Shown piece by piece: positions 34,331-46,104 of a stretch of DNA of 64,000 bases. The stretch is from Calliopum simillimum (taxonomy: Eukaryota > Arthropoda > Insecta > Diptera > Lauxaniidae), in assembly GCA_951812925.1 (NCBI GenBank), contig OX638368.1, positions 68,844,569 through 68,908,568 of the forward strand. The letters run 5' to 3'. Both the position numbers and the translations under genes were made by a program. The notes under the pieces are model-generated. The model was given only the letters and a program-made list of their open reading frames with translations, was not told the origin of the DNA and did not search any database. The number at the start of each line of letters is the position of its first letter. Within the stretch, counting starts at the first letter, position 1.

Positions 34331-34618
34331 TTATGGATCATTGTGGCGTCTTCCAATCACGTGCTCAAGGTTAAGGTTTTCTGAGCCTGCTTTGGTATTC
34401 AAATCACGCATAACCATTATGATGTCGTTATTGTGAGCACTACCTATCGCTGCAGCGAACTGACTGTAGAATTCAACTTTGGTTTCTGTCCCTGCCAACT
34501 CGGTGGGCGCGTATGCTTGGAAGATGGAAATATTTCTTGCGGGGGTTGGAAATCTGTACCAAATGAGCCTTTTGCTTACAAAAGTGCAGTAGCTAAGTTG
34601 TAATACCATGCTTCCCAT
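34331..34618 (-). pseudogene. RTE-clade LINE endonuclease fragment, inverted relative to its neighbour
   Basis: The minus strand encodes SIFQAYAPTELAGTETKVEF and DIIMVMRDLNTKAGSENLN, the middle of an RTE endonuclease (the GDLNAK motif has Arg for Gly). Because the neighbouring 5' piece is on the plus strand, the two meet head to head, as in a rearranged or twin-primed insertion. Confidence 0.8.
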
Positions 34619-34679
34619 TAAGAGGCTTGTAACTCCTACTAAAGAGCAAAAAGTTTTTGATATCTTTCCATCCTGTTAA

Positions 34680-34970
34680 TTTTAACCCCATATCAAAATT
34701 CATAAAAATCAATCCTTAGTGCCAACCATATCTCTATACCGAATTTTATAAAAGTCTATGCAGTGGTTTAGCCGTGAGAGCGTTTTTTGAATTTAGGGGC
34801 GTGGTACCGCCTACTTAAACATTATGGTCATTTTATCGTTCCTCAGTGTTAACCCTATCTCCATACCGAATTTCATAAAAATCGATGCAGTGTTTAGCCG
34901 TGAGAGAGTTTTTCCTATTTAGGGGCGTGGCACCGCCCACCTTAAAAAAATATAGTCCTATGCACTGCTC
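34680..34970. repeat. Two direct ~125-bp repeats
   Basis: CTCTATACCGAATTTTATAA...TTTAGCCGTGAGAG...TTTAGGGGCGTGGTACCGCC at ~34728-34823 recurs at ~34858-34948 with few changes. The function is unknown; this is a short tandem repeat family of noncoding type. Confidence 0.6.
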
Positions 34971-35099
34971 TTCCTCACAACCTTTCCAACAAAAAAAGAA
35001 TCAAGCAAATCGGCTGAGATTTAGGTATAGAAACAGGGACTGAATCGATTTCGTTTGCCATTTATATATAGATTCTAACATAAAAGTCTAAAAAACACC

Positions 35100-36050
35100 A
35101 TCGATATTTTTAAAGTGATATTACAAGTTACTTTCACCCACAAAATGTGGTAAGGTGATTGAAAGAGCCAGTCTGTTTCTTTAAAATTCAGTTTAGATTA
35201 TACCTATATTTATTTTTTTCTCGAAGACATATTAACTTAAATAGTTAAAAAATGCAAAAAATCCGTTTTTTGTTATTTCAGCATACTTTTATTTCAGACG
35301 AACAAACAGATATCGATATAATTCAAATTGGGTTTTAAAGAAAAAGGCTATCACTTTTAACTACAATACCAGGCTGAAAGTTACCATGTCGTGATATAAC
35401 AGCTTCAAAAATAGCAAAAACGGTGTTTTTTGCATTTTTTGGGTTAGGATATCTCTAATACTGTACGAAAGAGAGCGCAATTTTGAGACCGTATTTAGAA
35501 TTTTCATGAACAAATACGTCGAAAATGTTTATTGTTGTTTCTGTTTCACAATGAAAATATTGAACTCAAAATTTTTTTTTGGCCAAATTTGATTAAACTG
35601 ATGGCTTAGTTGTTAGAGTCAGTTGATAGATAAATTAATGCCTAAAAATGTTGAAATTTCAAAAATTTGCTAAAACAAAATAAGAAAAAAATCGCTTTTA
35701 AAAGTGAAAATACCTCAAAAAATTAAAAAACTTTGCTGCTAAAAAAATTGGGAAAGAGTAGATTAATTATTATTATTGCAGAATATTAGTCTTAAAAAAA
35801 TGCAATTTAATTTTTGCAATTATGTACCTTATCTTGTTCAAAAGAAATAGCGTTTAAATTAAAAAAAAAAAAACTCAAAAATTCTTAAAAAAGTACCATC
35901 AAGCTCGTTGCGGAACATCTCAACGCAAATATCAAATATGCTTCAAAACAGCTATTTTTGCATTTTAAGCCAAGGATATTTGGATATACATATTATTTTT
36001 GTATTCAGTAGGTCATGTTTACTCGAAATCGACTCTGAAACTCTAGGCCG
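35100..36050. other. Diverged copy of the 38990-40085 foldback family; no gene
   Basis: CTTCAAAAATAGCAAAAACG and AGGATATCTCTAATACTGTA at ~35400-35470 resemble the arms of the element at 38990-40085. I see no kinase exon or other coding signal here on either strand. Confidence 0.4.
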
Positions 36051-36112
36051 TAAAATCAGTGTTGGCCTGTGCTATCAATACAAGTAATCTCCAAATTAAA
36101 ACTATTGCATAC

Positions 36113-39100
36113 CGCAAAGAGTGGCAAACCACGCAGCATTTCTGCTAATACACATCCCGCTGCCCACATATCCACTTCTGGTCCATAACGTTGGCTGCCC
36201 CAGAGAATTTCAGGTGCACGATACCAACGTGTCGAGACTTGAGGGGAATATAGTTTTTGTTCATCTTCGGTAAAATATAAACGTGCTAATCCGAAATCAG
36301 CAATTTTGAGCACACCGTTTCCACTTATCAATAAATTTGCCGGCTTTATATCCTAAAATTAAATGTGAATAAAAAAATTATACAGTTCTTATTTATTTGA
36401 GATAATGGTTTTAAAAGCATTACACGGTGCATGACGTTCATAGCATGTAAGTAATGGATTCCACATATCATCATTAAAAAGAAGCCACGTATTTCTTGGC
36501 GACTAAGAGGTTTTGCTTCATTTTTAAGCCTCCCATAAAGAGTGTCAGGCATATAATCTAAAACTAATGCAAGCCCAACCAGATCAGGAAAAATTTCGTT
36601 AATTTTAAGTATCTATGGAAAGAAGATTCGTTTTTATTATTATTACTTGTTTTAGATGATTAAAATTTAAATATTTATTAGTAAAAAACAGAAATGAAAC
36701 TACTGCATAAATACTACGTACATATTCCAACAATTTAAGTTCACATTAAATAACTTTTTGATCGAATAAAAGCTCCGGAGCATTTCAATTTGTACAGGTA
36801 CAGGTTTTAGATACACCATTACAAATAATGTATCAAAATCGAAAAAAGTTATTAAAGGTTCTGAGGTCCCGGGATCCCGAATGTTTTCTTATAGGGGGCA
36901 CACACTAGCGATCATGTTCGTCAGTCAAAAAAGTCAAATATGACCGCTGACTGTCACTCAACCACAAACCATATTGTAGTTGACTGATGACTGACGAAAA
37001 ATAACGGCGACACACGCAGTCAAGAGAAAATTTGAGCAAAACTGACGAATTGGATCGATAATCTGTACCCCCTTTTAGTATCGAAATACCGAGATTAAAG
37101 TCTTTAATGCCGGGGCTAGCACATCATTTCGCCGCATTTTTTATACCCTACACCCAGGCTACATTCACTTTGTCCTTCCATTTGTAACGCAGAGAAGGAG
37201 AAGTGGCATATGTAGAAAAGTATATACATATATTCTTGATAAGCGCCACCTCATGAGTCGATATAGCCATGTCCGTCGGCATGTCTGGCTGGCTCGCTGG
37301 GTGGCTGGCTGGAAATAAATATTTTGCGAAAACTGATTAAGATAATTCAATGAAATTTGGTACATTGCCCCCGTCGTCAAAGTTAGCTCGTGGGATTGAA
37401 AATTAGCAAAATCGGTCAACGGACACGATTACCGCCCATACAAAAAACATATTCAAAATACAACTTTAGGAGTATTTTTCATGACAATGCAACCAAAATA
37501 CACATAAATACTACGAATTGTAGGCGCAAGCTCTGAGAATTCGGAAAAGAGGGCGTGACACCTCTTATATAAGCAAAAGCTTCAAAACGCTTTACTGAAA
37601 ACGTTTTATAAAATAATCCAACTAAATTTCACTCAGACACTAAGAACTATAAATTCAAGCTCTGAGCAAAAACTGAGCAAATTCGGACAAGAGGTCGTGG
37701 CACCTACTAAGCAAAAGCTTCAAAACGCTATACTGAAAACGTTTTTTGAAAAAATCCAACCAAATTTCATTCAGGCGCTAGGGCTATAAATTAGGGCTCT
37801 GCAATGAGCTGATCGAACCTGTTCGAACTTTCGCAACACATAACGAACAAGATCGATCAGCTCAACTCAGCTCAACTCAGTTCGTAAGTTCGTGAGTTTT
37901 AAGCTGATCGTTTGATCGATCAGCGAATTCGTTGTGAGCTGATCGTTTGTTTGTTGAGCTAGTAAGTTATGAGTTTTCTCGTTTGTTTGGATACGTTCAG
38001 CGTGTTCGATATGCGTTGGATATGATTGCAATCAGCGTTGTAAGAATTGCTTACGAATTGGGATAAGTATTAAGATTTAATATTACACACGATTATTAAA
38101 CAAATATTTTGCATAGTTGTTTTTTTAGCCTTAAATCGAAATTGTGAACTTAATAAAATGGAAAATAAAACTAAGACGTTTTGACAAATAGTTTTAGGGT
38201 TGCCACCCGTTTATTTTTGATAAAATCAAAATTTTCCATCAATAAATTGCTAAAATCATCATTTTCTCTCTATAAATTGACATATTGGGTCCAAAAACGA
38301 CGAAACAAAAAATTAGGGTTGCCATATCAGGGTTACCAGACGTTTTTTTGCAAAATTGCATTTCTTTGTCAACTTTCTTTATTGAAAGTTAAAGAATCGT
38401 CCCAAAAACTCATAGTAAATTTTTTGGGGTTGCCACCTGATTTTTTAAATAAAATCAAAATTATCTTTCAATAAATGGCTATAATCATCATTTTCTCTCT
38501 ATAAATTGACATATTGGGTACAAAAATGACGAAACAAAAATTTAGGGTTGCCAGACATTTTTTTGGAAAATTGCATTTCTTTTTCAACTTTCATTATTGG
38601 AAGTTAAAGAATCGACCCAAAAACCCATAGTAAATTTTTTGTGGCTGCCACCTGGTTTTTTCAATAAAATCAAAATTTTCTTTCAATAAATTGCTAAAAT
38701 CATCATTTTCTCTCTATAAATGAACATATTGAGTCCAAAAACGACGAAACAAAAATTTAGGGTTGCCATATTAAGGTTGCCAGACGTTTTTTTTTGGAAA
38801 ACTGCATTTCTTTATCAACTTTCTTTATTGAAAGTTATAGAATCGAACCAAAAACCCATAGTAAATTTTTTTTTTTTAAATGAAAAGCTTTTCTTTTGGC
38901 GATGGGGCATTTAAATAGCCTTTAATTAGCCTTTAAATATTGACTGCATACTTTAGTTCAATACGTCCCATATGTGCTTTATCAAAAGATTAAGCTAGCA
39001 GAGCTAATTTTTTTTATTAAATTAAGAGCCTAAAATTGGGCATTAGGGCACTTAATTAGCCTTTTACATACCTCTCCTGAACGAGCTTTTAGGTTTCCGA

Positions 39101-41043
39101 AAATGCCGACGAAATCTACCAATGCGGTACTTTTCTTTCATGCTGATACATCAAAACTAGGTAAGAATGAAAATCGGATCAGCTAGTATTCGTGAAATAT
39201 CGCAAAAATACATATTCCATATAAAATTAAAAAAATGAAGAAAAAAAAAAAACAGAACAAACAGATATAAAAGTAGTTACATTTAATGTATTTTGCAATG
39301 CTGAATCCGAATTCGGCCTTAAAATTGCTGTATCTCATTCGGTTTTTGAGATATGCTAGCCTAAACAAGGACAAAAATACCGTTTTTGCTATATTTTGAA
39401 GCTATATAACTAGAATATAGAACATTCATTCATATAATCCGATACAGTTTCTAAATTTTATAATTTTTTTCTTTAAAACCATATTTAAATTATGTCAATA
39501 ACTTTATGTTTCTCTGAAATATCGTAGACTGAAATAATGAAAAAACATGTTTTTTGCACTTTTTTAAATTTTTAGGGTAGGATATCTCCGAGAAACATAA
39601 AGTTATTGACATAATTTAAATGAAGTTTTAAAGAAAAAAATTATAACTTTTAGAAACTGTATCGGATTATATGTATGAATGTTCTATATTCTAGTTATAT
39701 AGCTTCAAAATATAGCAAAAACGGTATTTTTTCCTTGTTTAGGCTAACATATCTCAAAAACCGTATGAGATACAGCAATTTTGAGGCCGGATTCGGATTC
39801 AGCATTGCAAAATACATTAAATGTAACTACTTTTATATTTGTTTGTTCTGTTTTTTTTTTTTCTTCATTTTTTTAATTTTATATGGGATATGTGTTTTTG
39901 CGATATTTCACGAATACTAGCTGATCCGATTTTCATTCTTACCTAGTTTTGATGTATCAACATGAAAGAAAAGTACCCCATTGGTAGATTTCGTCGGCAT
40001 TTTCGGAAACCTAAAAGCTCGTTCAGGAGAGGTGTGTTTATTAGCTTATAATTTTGGCTTTTTTTTTTCAGCTCTGCCATTTTCGGTCTGCTAACTTAAT
40101 GGACGTATTGAAATGCTCAAGAGATCTTTCTTTCCGCTAGAAAACTTCAACTGAGATGGTATCATCACAAGATAAATTTCTTCAAAAAATCTAATTCCTT
40201 TTAGACTTTCGTTTAGAAAATTCGAGGTGTAATATTAAATTCTTCTGTTTGATCAAGTGAAATAAAAACTAGTAAGGGTGTTACCTTTGGCGTGGCAAAA
40301 CATTAAATACCCTACACTGCAGTATTTAGAAATAAGAATATTTGCGCACGTCGCAACTTCTTTCGAAATAGTCCTTAGTTCATACAAAATATTGACTTTC
40401 TTTATATATTCACATTGGCTGAAGAGAAACGAAATACCCCCTTTATAAATTTAACACAATATATTCGCTGAACCATTTCCTAGGAAATTCGGAATGGGGA
40501 TTGAACCCTTAAGAAAAATTTAATGATTTTTTGTGAACTTTAGTTTTTTACACTAGAATGGTCCACCACCCTGGTAGAACTTAGATCTGGTGGATAAGTA
40601 CTTGATGTCAATGTCTTCATACTTTAAGATCGGTCTGTAAATGCCAAAGATATCGAACAAAAAGTTAATGGACGACTACTACGTTCGATCAAAAAAAAAA
40701 AATATAGGGATTTGATGTTGTATGGCTGACTTATTTTTTCTGATACGGTCTAATGTACATACATACAATTTCGTGTTCTATTATTTTAATTAAAAAATCA
40801 CCGCTTGTGTTGAAATATCACATAGCAGTTTTAATGACTTACATTTTCAAAATCACACAATTGTAGAGTTTTAATTTCACGTAATGTATTCAATGAAATA
40901 TTTCCAAACTTGTTTTTCAGAGCAATTTTTTTAATAGCAACATTTTTATTACGATGTAAATCGATGGCTTTATAAACAAAGCCGTGTACACCTTCACCGA
41001 TTTTTTCCAACATTTTATAACGAATTGGTGCATATTCTTCCAT
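36113..41043 (-). CDS. Cdk20: Cyclin-dependent kinase 20 (CCRK) orthologue, three 5' exons, 3' exons not in window
   Basis: Exons (minus): 41043-40843, 36612-36424, 36352-36113, joining to 210 codons. All introns are phase 0. Donors are GTAAGT, GTAATG and GTATGC; acceptors are CCATAG and TTTTAG. Residues: Gly loop IGEGVHGFV (15-23), Lys38 in VAIKK, Glu56 of helix C, catalytic loop HR|D with Asp131 (the intron falls between Arg and Asp), KPANLL, DFG Asp149, and activation segment [11 protein letters not shown] with Ser170/Thr171. The IKPANLLIS...IADFGLAR sequence and the [13 protein letters not shown] block fit CDK20/CCRK better than other CDKs. In the family this kinase activates MAK/ICK-type kinases and controls cilium length and the cell cycle. 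About 130 C-lobe residues after PLFA are not found. They would lie below 36113 on this strand, perhaps beyond the window, or be lost. There are no stops in the three exons. Confidence 0.85.
37141..37791 (+). mobile_element. DINE-1/INE-1-like Helentron, 5' part, in Cdk20 intron 1
   Basis: It begins TTATACCCTACACCCAGG, followed by TTGTAACGCAGAGAAGGAG, TATTCTTGATAAGCGCCACC and CATGTCCGTCGGCATGTCTG. It is cut at 37792 by a hAT foldback. The sense strand is opposite to Cdk20. Confidence 0.8.
37792..38885. mobile_element. Partial copy of the TAGGGCTGTGCAA hAT foldback
   Basis: It starts TAGGGCTCTGCAATGAGCTG and follows the left arm and the GGGTTGCCA/CTCTATAAATTGACAT modules of the 20679-22705 element (several modules in tandem). 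The right end is missing. It lies inside the Helentron in Cdk20 intron 1. Confidence 0.8.
38990..40085. mobile_element. Foldback element in Cdk20 intron 1
   Basis: Two ~480-bp arms (38990-39480 and ~39590-40085) are inverted copies: CAGAGCTAATTTTTT at the ends, CTCTCCTGAACGAGCTTTTA, CGAAATCTACCAATG, GATACATCAAAACTAGGTAA. The mirrored open frames at 39183-39374 and 39675-39920 give the same peptide and are not genes. Confidence 0.8.
40266..40330 (-). repeat. Helentron 3'-end fragment
   Basis: AAACTAGTAAGGGTGTTACC, TTTGGCGTGGCAAAA (hairpin remnant) and TAAATACCCTACACTGCAG match the terminal ~60 bp of the DINE-like family in minus orientation. Confidence 0.75.
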
Positions 41044-41177
41044 TTTAGTGACATACCGTGCGCCAGATTAAAGAATATTGTTGGTCTTATTGACAGGAGA
41101 ACTATGAATTAGTTAAAAAGTGAAAAAATATAAGTATATACATACATAACATATATAGTTGCTTGAGTTTGTACGTT

Positions 41178-41191
41178 GTTACTATAGTAAC
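41178..41191. promoter_or_regulatory. RFX X-box upstream of Cdk20
   Basis: GTTACTATAGTAAC is a perfect 14-bp palindrome, 135 bp upstream of the Cdk20 start codon. It fits every position of the nematode X-box consensus GTHNYYATRRNAAC. RFX factors bind such boxes in promoters of cilium genes. Binding here is inferred. Confidence 0.7.
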
Positions 41192-41359
41192 CGGTTCATA
41201 TATGCATTTCATTTGAATAAACGAAATTTGTTAATACATTAATTTCATTCCTTTTACAACTTGCTGTTTAAAATCATCCCCTTAATTGCAATTAATGCCA
41301 AATATGGTGATAACCAAAGAATTGTTCAACATTGAATAATTTTATTAAGAATAATGGTA

Positions 41360-41721
41360 CAATTAGCCAAGAAGTAGCGTTTCGTTACGTGACGTCTGTC
41401 AAAATCTATCAAATGGCGGAAGCGTGTAAGCAATTAGTGAAATCGTAAAGTAACGGTACCTGTTGAAATTAGATTTTCAAACCTCATGCTACGTTGTTAG
41501 ATAAAATAAACTAAATTTGGATGTTATAAATGGAATTTTTTGAACAAATTGATTAAAATAAGTATGACAATGGATGCTTGTTTACAAAAACTGGAATTTT
41601 TCAAGTAATTTTTAAGTTGTAAGGTGACATTTCGAACGTTGCCTACCGTTTTCACTAATCGATGCTACGTTGACAAGCAACCGTGACGTTACATTTCGAA
41701 ACGCTACTTCTTGGCTAATTC
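41360..41721. mobile_element. 362-bp MITE with TA target, upstream of Cdk20
   Basis: The left end CAATTAGCCAAGAAGTAGCG and the inverse at the right (GAATTAGCCAAGAAGTAGCG) match over ~27 bp. TA flanks at 41358-41359 and 41722-41723. It lies ~320 bp upstream of the Cdk20 ATG. No ORF. Confidence 0.85.
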
Positions 41722-41884
41722 TACCATAACACATGGCGACAAAAACATTTTTGATGATTGCTTTCTCAAATTTCCTCCTGTCAAAAACCTTCGTTTATTT
41801 TTATAAAGACGATAGGAAGCTTTGTATGCACAAATATTTTTGAGCTATTACATACGTGAAAGTCAACGTTTAAATACGAAATAC

Positions 41885-41950
41885 GGAAAAAACTTGTGAA
41901 GGCGCTATCTTTGCCCTTGTCAAAAATTAAATATCTTACACCACACCATT
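41885..41950 (-). repeat. Diverged Helentron 3'-end fragment
   Basis: AAAAACTTGTGAAGGCGCTATCTTTG and AAATTAAATATCTTACACCA align with the family 3' end with many changes, so this is an older copy. Confidence 0.5.
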
Positions 41951-43278
41951 TTAAAAGTTCTGCTTGCATAAGAGGTCTAAGTTCACCTAGTATTTGTTTA
42001 AAGCTGGCACCTACTGTGTGTCTGTGCAAAACATGGTTGCATTATCTCAAATAACACTTGCACCAGGGTGACCAAGTTTTCAAAATGCCAATGCGGAACA
42101 TTATTGAATAGTTGCCAAAAAAATCACAAAACTAGAAGGCTTTTGAAATGTCAATTTAGAGCATTATAAATAAAGTGCAAAAAACAAAACATATTCTTTT
42201 TCTAGTAACAGCCCAGGAAAATTATAATTTTCTGCGAAATAATTCCAAGTGAATTTTTTTCACCGGAATTATCTTCATTTATGCATAATAAATAAAGTGT
42301 GAGAAGTCCATTGCAAACTCGTATGCGCATAAAAATTTATTTAGGCTCAAATGTCGCTAAAATCAGATTTTTTGCAAATATCTCGCTAATGCTTATAGTC
42401 CGTAGGCTCGCGTGAAAAAAAAAAATCATTAAAACACTGCTGAGACTTAGTGAATTTGAATTTGTAAATCGGACTTCAGAACATGCCTGGATGTGTTATT
42501 CCACTTTCCGATGTTAATGAATTTTTCTAACTAAAATACATTTTTTATTTGTACTCTAAATAAATAAAGAATAATGTAAGTTTATTCTGTAAAAAAAAAA
42601 CTGGAAAGTATTTACTTTTTGTTCCATAAAATATCAGCATCCACATCAGCATAAGCTGATATTAGTAAATTGATGTCAGTATCAGCATCAGCAAAACCAT
42701 ATAGCAACAACACTAATCAATTTCTTCCAAACCAAATTTTTTTGACATGCTTTCGTTAAACTCTAAGTTTGAAGTTTTGAGTTTTTTTCAATGTTGCGAG
42801 ATTTTTTTTTTTTAAAATTTAGAACTTCCGAACAATTTGTTGTATTGCTATGATTTTGGTCCCGTTGGAAAGATGTTGTTGCATAGTATCAATGTCCTGG
42901 CATTAACTGTTTAACAAATCCTGCATATGTATATAATTCGGTTTTTTTTTCTTATTCAAAATAGAATTCAATCCTAATTAAAATTTAGGTTTGTTTCTTT
43001 TTTTTTTAATTTAGTTCCAGTAGTTGTACAATTCTTTTTCTTTCGATATAATCAACTTTCACAATTTAATCCAGAAAAGAGAAACGTTTTTTTTTTTTTG
43101 ATTATTTTGTGATTAGTACAACTGATTTCTATATAATTTTTTTCACAAAATAAATAAAGGAAGATTATAAAATTTTATCGTTTAGACAAAATAGCACTCA
43201 ATAACTTTGTTTCGGTATACATATGTATATTAGTAAATAAGAGTAGCTTTAAATTTTAAGTAGATAACAAGATGTGTA

Positions 43279-44405
43279 CAGTACCTGTCCATTGAATTGC
43301 GAACGATAGTATTTTTTCATAAAATCAAGTATAACTCGTAGAGTGTTGCATTAAAAAAATCAAAAGTCAGGTCAGTTGCATTGCTTTGTATTTAAGCTCT
43401 GTAGACAAACCGCAACATCTCGGAGTATTTGGAACGACTTAAAAAGCGCTGGTGTCAATATATCAAGACATAAGCATAGAAGAAGATTTCATGAAAACTG
43501 TTCTGTATGCAGTAGGCCAGCATAAAAGCCAAAATTGATTTAAACAATGAGCTGACACCGATTTTTATGGGCACAGCTACATAAGGATCTTGCTTCTAAC
43601 TAGTGGAAAAACTAAGTTTTCAGACAGCTCATTGCTTAAGTCAATTTTGGCTTTTATGCTGGCCTACTGCATACAGAACATTTTTCATGAAATCGTCTTC
43701 TAAGATTATGTCTGGATATATTGACACCAGTGCTTCTTTAAGTCATTTCAAATACTCCGAGATGTTGCGGTTCGGTTCTCTAAGGCTTTTTGCAAAGTTA
43801 ATCTGTCTTGTCTTATAGTGGTTTTCCGCTTTTCTCTGCAATTTGCTCGAATGTTAGAAAAATGTATTATCTTAGTAGGTGAATTCTTGTATTCTGTTGC
43901 AGTTTTGAACACTGATGCCTGCATTTTTTGCTATATCTGAATAGCTTGAACCCCCATCTTTCGAAAGAGCTACTACATGCATATATTTTTCCGCTTTAAT
44001 GCCACTTTTAGCACCCATTTTTAAATTACAGGTCATTAATCAGAATTTGAGAAGGTTTTAAGTTCCGGTAACCATTTTAATACATTTTTTTACACGCATT
44101 TATTTTCTAATCCTCTACCCTTTGTCGCTGTGAAGAAATGTGACCACGTATTTGATTTTTCTTAAACAAATTGCACTAATTTTTAAAGTACTATCAAATC
44201 TCAATAGCTGAAATTACTTCTATCGAGAGTTTTTTTCCCACTATTTTCACAAATGGGTGTCAAATTTGATTTTTGAAAAGTTGTCTACAGATCTTAAATA
44301 CAGAGCAATGCAACTGACCTGACTTTTGATTTTTTTAATGCAACACGAGCTTTACTTGATTTTACGAAAAAATTTTATCATTCGCAATTCAATGGACAGG
44401 TACTG
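43279..44405 (-). mobile_element. Defective Tc1-like element with TA target and internal inverted duplication
   Basis: The ends CAGTACCTGTCCATTGAATT and its inverse are flanked by TA (43277-43278, 44406-44407). The inverted ends match over ~130 bp. On the minus strand from ATG 44016-44018 a transposase N-terminus is visible (MGAKSGIKAEKYMHVVALSK, SDIAKNAGISVQNCNRI), then frameshifts. An internal segment (~43480-43570) is repeated in inverse at ~43610-43700, replacing the catalytic region. Confidence 0.85.
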
Positions 44406-44540
44406 TATAAATCAAAAACCAGAGTTCTTACTTTCTTAAAATATATATATTTAATAAAAATTTTTTTTATATAGGTATTTTTGGGTGACAGTTAAAATAT
44501 CTGTTTCTGTGCCGCTCCCTCAAAATACTCTATATAAATA

Positions 44541-44770
44541 AAAAACTAGTTAGGGTGTAACTTTTGGCCTGGCAAAAGATTAAACACTCTACACTGCAAT
44601 ATTTTAAAAATTTTGCTTATATGGGAGATGCCACGCCCTCTTCACTCAGTTTTTGCTCAGATCTTGCATTTAAAGTTCTTAGTGTCTGAGTTAAATTGGC
44701 TTGGATTATCTCATAAAACGTTTTCAGTATAGCATTTTGAAACTTTTGTCCAGATTCGCCCAGAAAATTT
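44541..44770 (-). repeat. Helentron 3'-part fragment
   Basis: AAAAACTAGTTAGGGTGTAA, CTTTTGGCCTGGCAAAAG and TATGGGAGATGCCACGCCCTC match the 3' end and one internal repeat of the DINE-like family, minus orientation. Confidence 0.75.
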
Positions 44771-44859
44771 ATTACTCAACACCACAACAGAATATGAGAT
44801 AGTGTGGAAGGGCTTCTAGTAGTTAATGATAAGTTCAAAATATGTTTATTTTATTCGAC

Positions 44860-45546
44860 CTTTTACTGTTATAATAAATTAATTCTTTGTTTTGGCTATA
44901 AGGTCAAGTGTTGTTTATTTATATAAATTTGTTCCCAATATTTCGAAAAAGATCCTTTTTCATCATCAGGGCTACTAACAAGAACATATAACAATGTGTA
45001 AATAAATTAAATTGAAATTACAAACAAAAAAACAACAAAAAAATACAGAAAAAGGACAAATTTTCTTTTCACATAAAAACCAAAAAATTAAAATATTGCA
45101 CAGAATTCAAAACCATTAATTAAAAGAATATATTGCACTAAAAAACCATTATTTGAAAATATTGCACTGACAAAACCATAATTTGAACATATTGCACTAA
45201 CTTACATTTACATTTGTTGAGATCAAAAATTGAACTAAACCCTAATTTCTAACTTCTAACTAAGGCTCTATAAATGTGAGTACAATTTTCGGTGTCACTC
45301 TAAATATTCATTCTTTCGTCAGTAGGTGTATTTATTATGTGAAGCACCTCTAACATTAGTCTTTTGACATATTTGTTCTCTTCTTGTAATATCTTCACAT
45401 CGTCAAAGTTAGGGTAACGTCCGAATTCAACACGGTGGGCTGAAAGTGCAGTCTTGGGTACTGGTCCTGTTCTATTCTTTTGGTCAGATTTGTGTCCTGA
45501 GAGTCTTGTCCTAAGTTTTGTTTTTGTAGTACCAACATATACCAAA
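44860..45546 (-). pseudogene. Penelope-like element: GIY-YIG endonuclease and 3' end
   Basis: The minus strand from ~45545 encodes VYVGTTKTKLRTRLSGHKSD, KTALSAHRVEFGRYPNFDDV, KILQEENKYVKRLMLEVLHI, a GIY-YIG-type endonuclease domain (with YVG for YIG), ending at 45300. The downstream ~430 bp includes ATTTCGAAAAAGATCC and CATCATCAGGG, typical of Penelope 3' regions. The frame ends abruptly at the junction with the oppositely oriented RT. Confidence 0.82.
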
Positions 45547-45985
45547 AGTATTGACGAAGTATGTAGATGACATTTTTGCAATTGTTAGGACCGACACCAT
45601 TGATGACTTCCTAGATAAACTTAACAAATTTGACAAAGGTTTAAAATTTACAAAAGAAGAAGAAAACATTAACGAACTACCATATCTAGACACCATAGTT
45701 ATAAGAAGAGAAAACCAATTAAAGTTCAATTGGTATCAAAAGCCGACGCCAGAACAAAGTACAACAATTTTTAAATCGATGACGTACATACCTGGGCTTC
45801 CAGAAAGATTCGCAAAATCTCATGTATTTGAAAACTTAAAATAGCGAATAGGACAGACAATTTAGTTGGACAATTTTATAGCAAAATGAAAACAAAAATA
45901 GACAAACTTGACAAATCCAACGTTATTTATTTATAGAATTCCTTGCAATGGTGACGGGTCCAACGTATGTAAAAAGGTTTTTTTC
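45547..45985 (+). pseudogene. Penelope-like element: reverse transcriptase end and linker
   Basis: The plus strand reads KYVDDIFAIVRTDTIDDFL (catalytic YVDD), GLKFTKEEENINELPYLDT, FNWYQKPTPEQSTTIFKS, a stop, and after a frameshift KIDKLDKSNVIYL and IPCNGDGSNV, which is the linker that normally precedes the GIY-YIG domain. Here that domain lies upstream in inverse orientation. Confidence 0.85.
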
Positions 45986-46104
45986 GTCCCGGAACGTCCC
46001 GAAATTACGTTATTATGTCCCGGATGTCCCGCATTTGCTCATATAATTATTTTTTAAATCTATTTATTCCCAATATAAATTTTCACTAACTCAAACCTTA
46101 CTTC

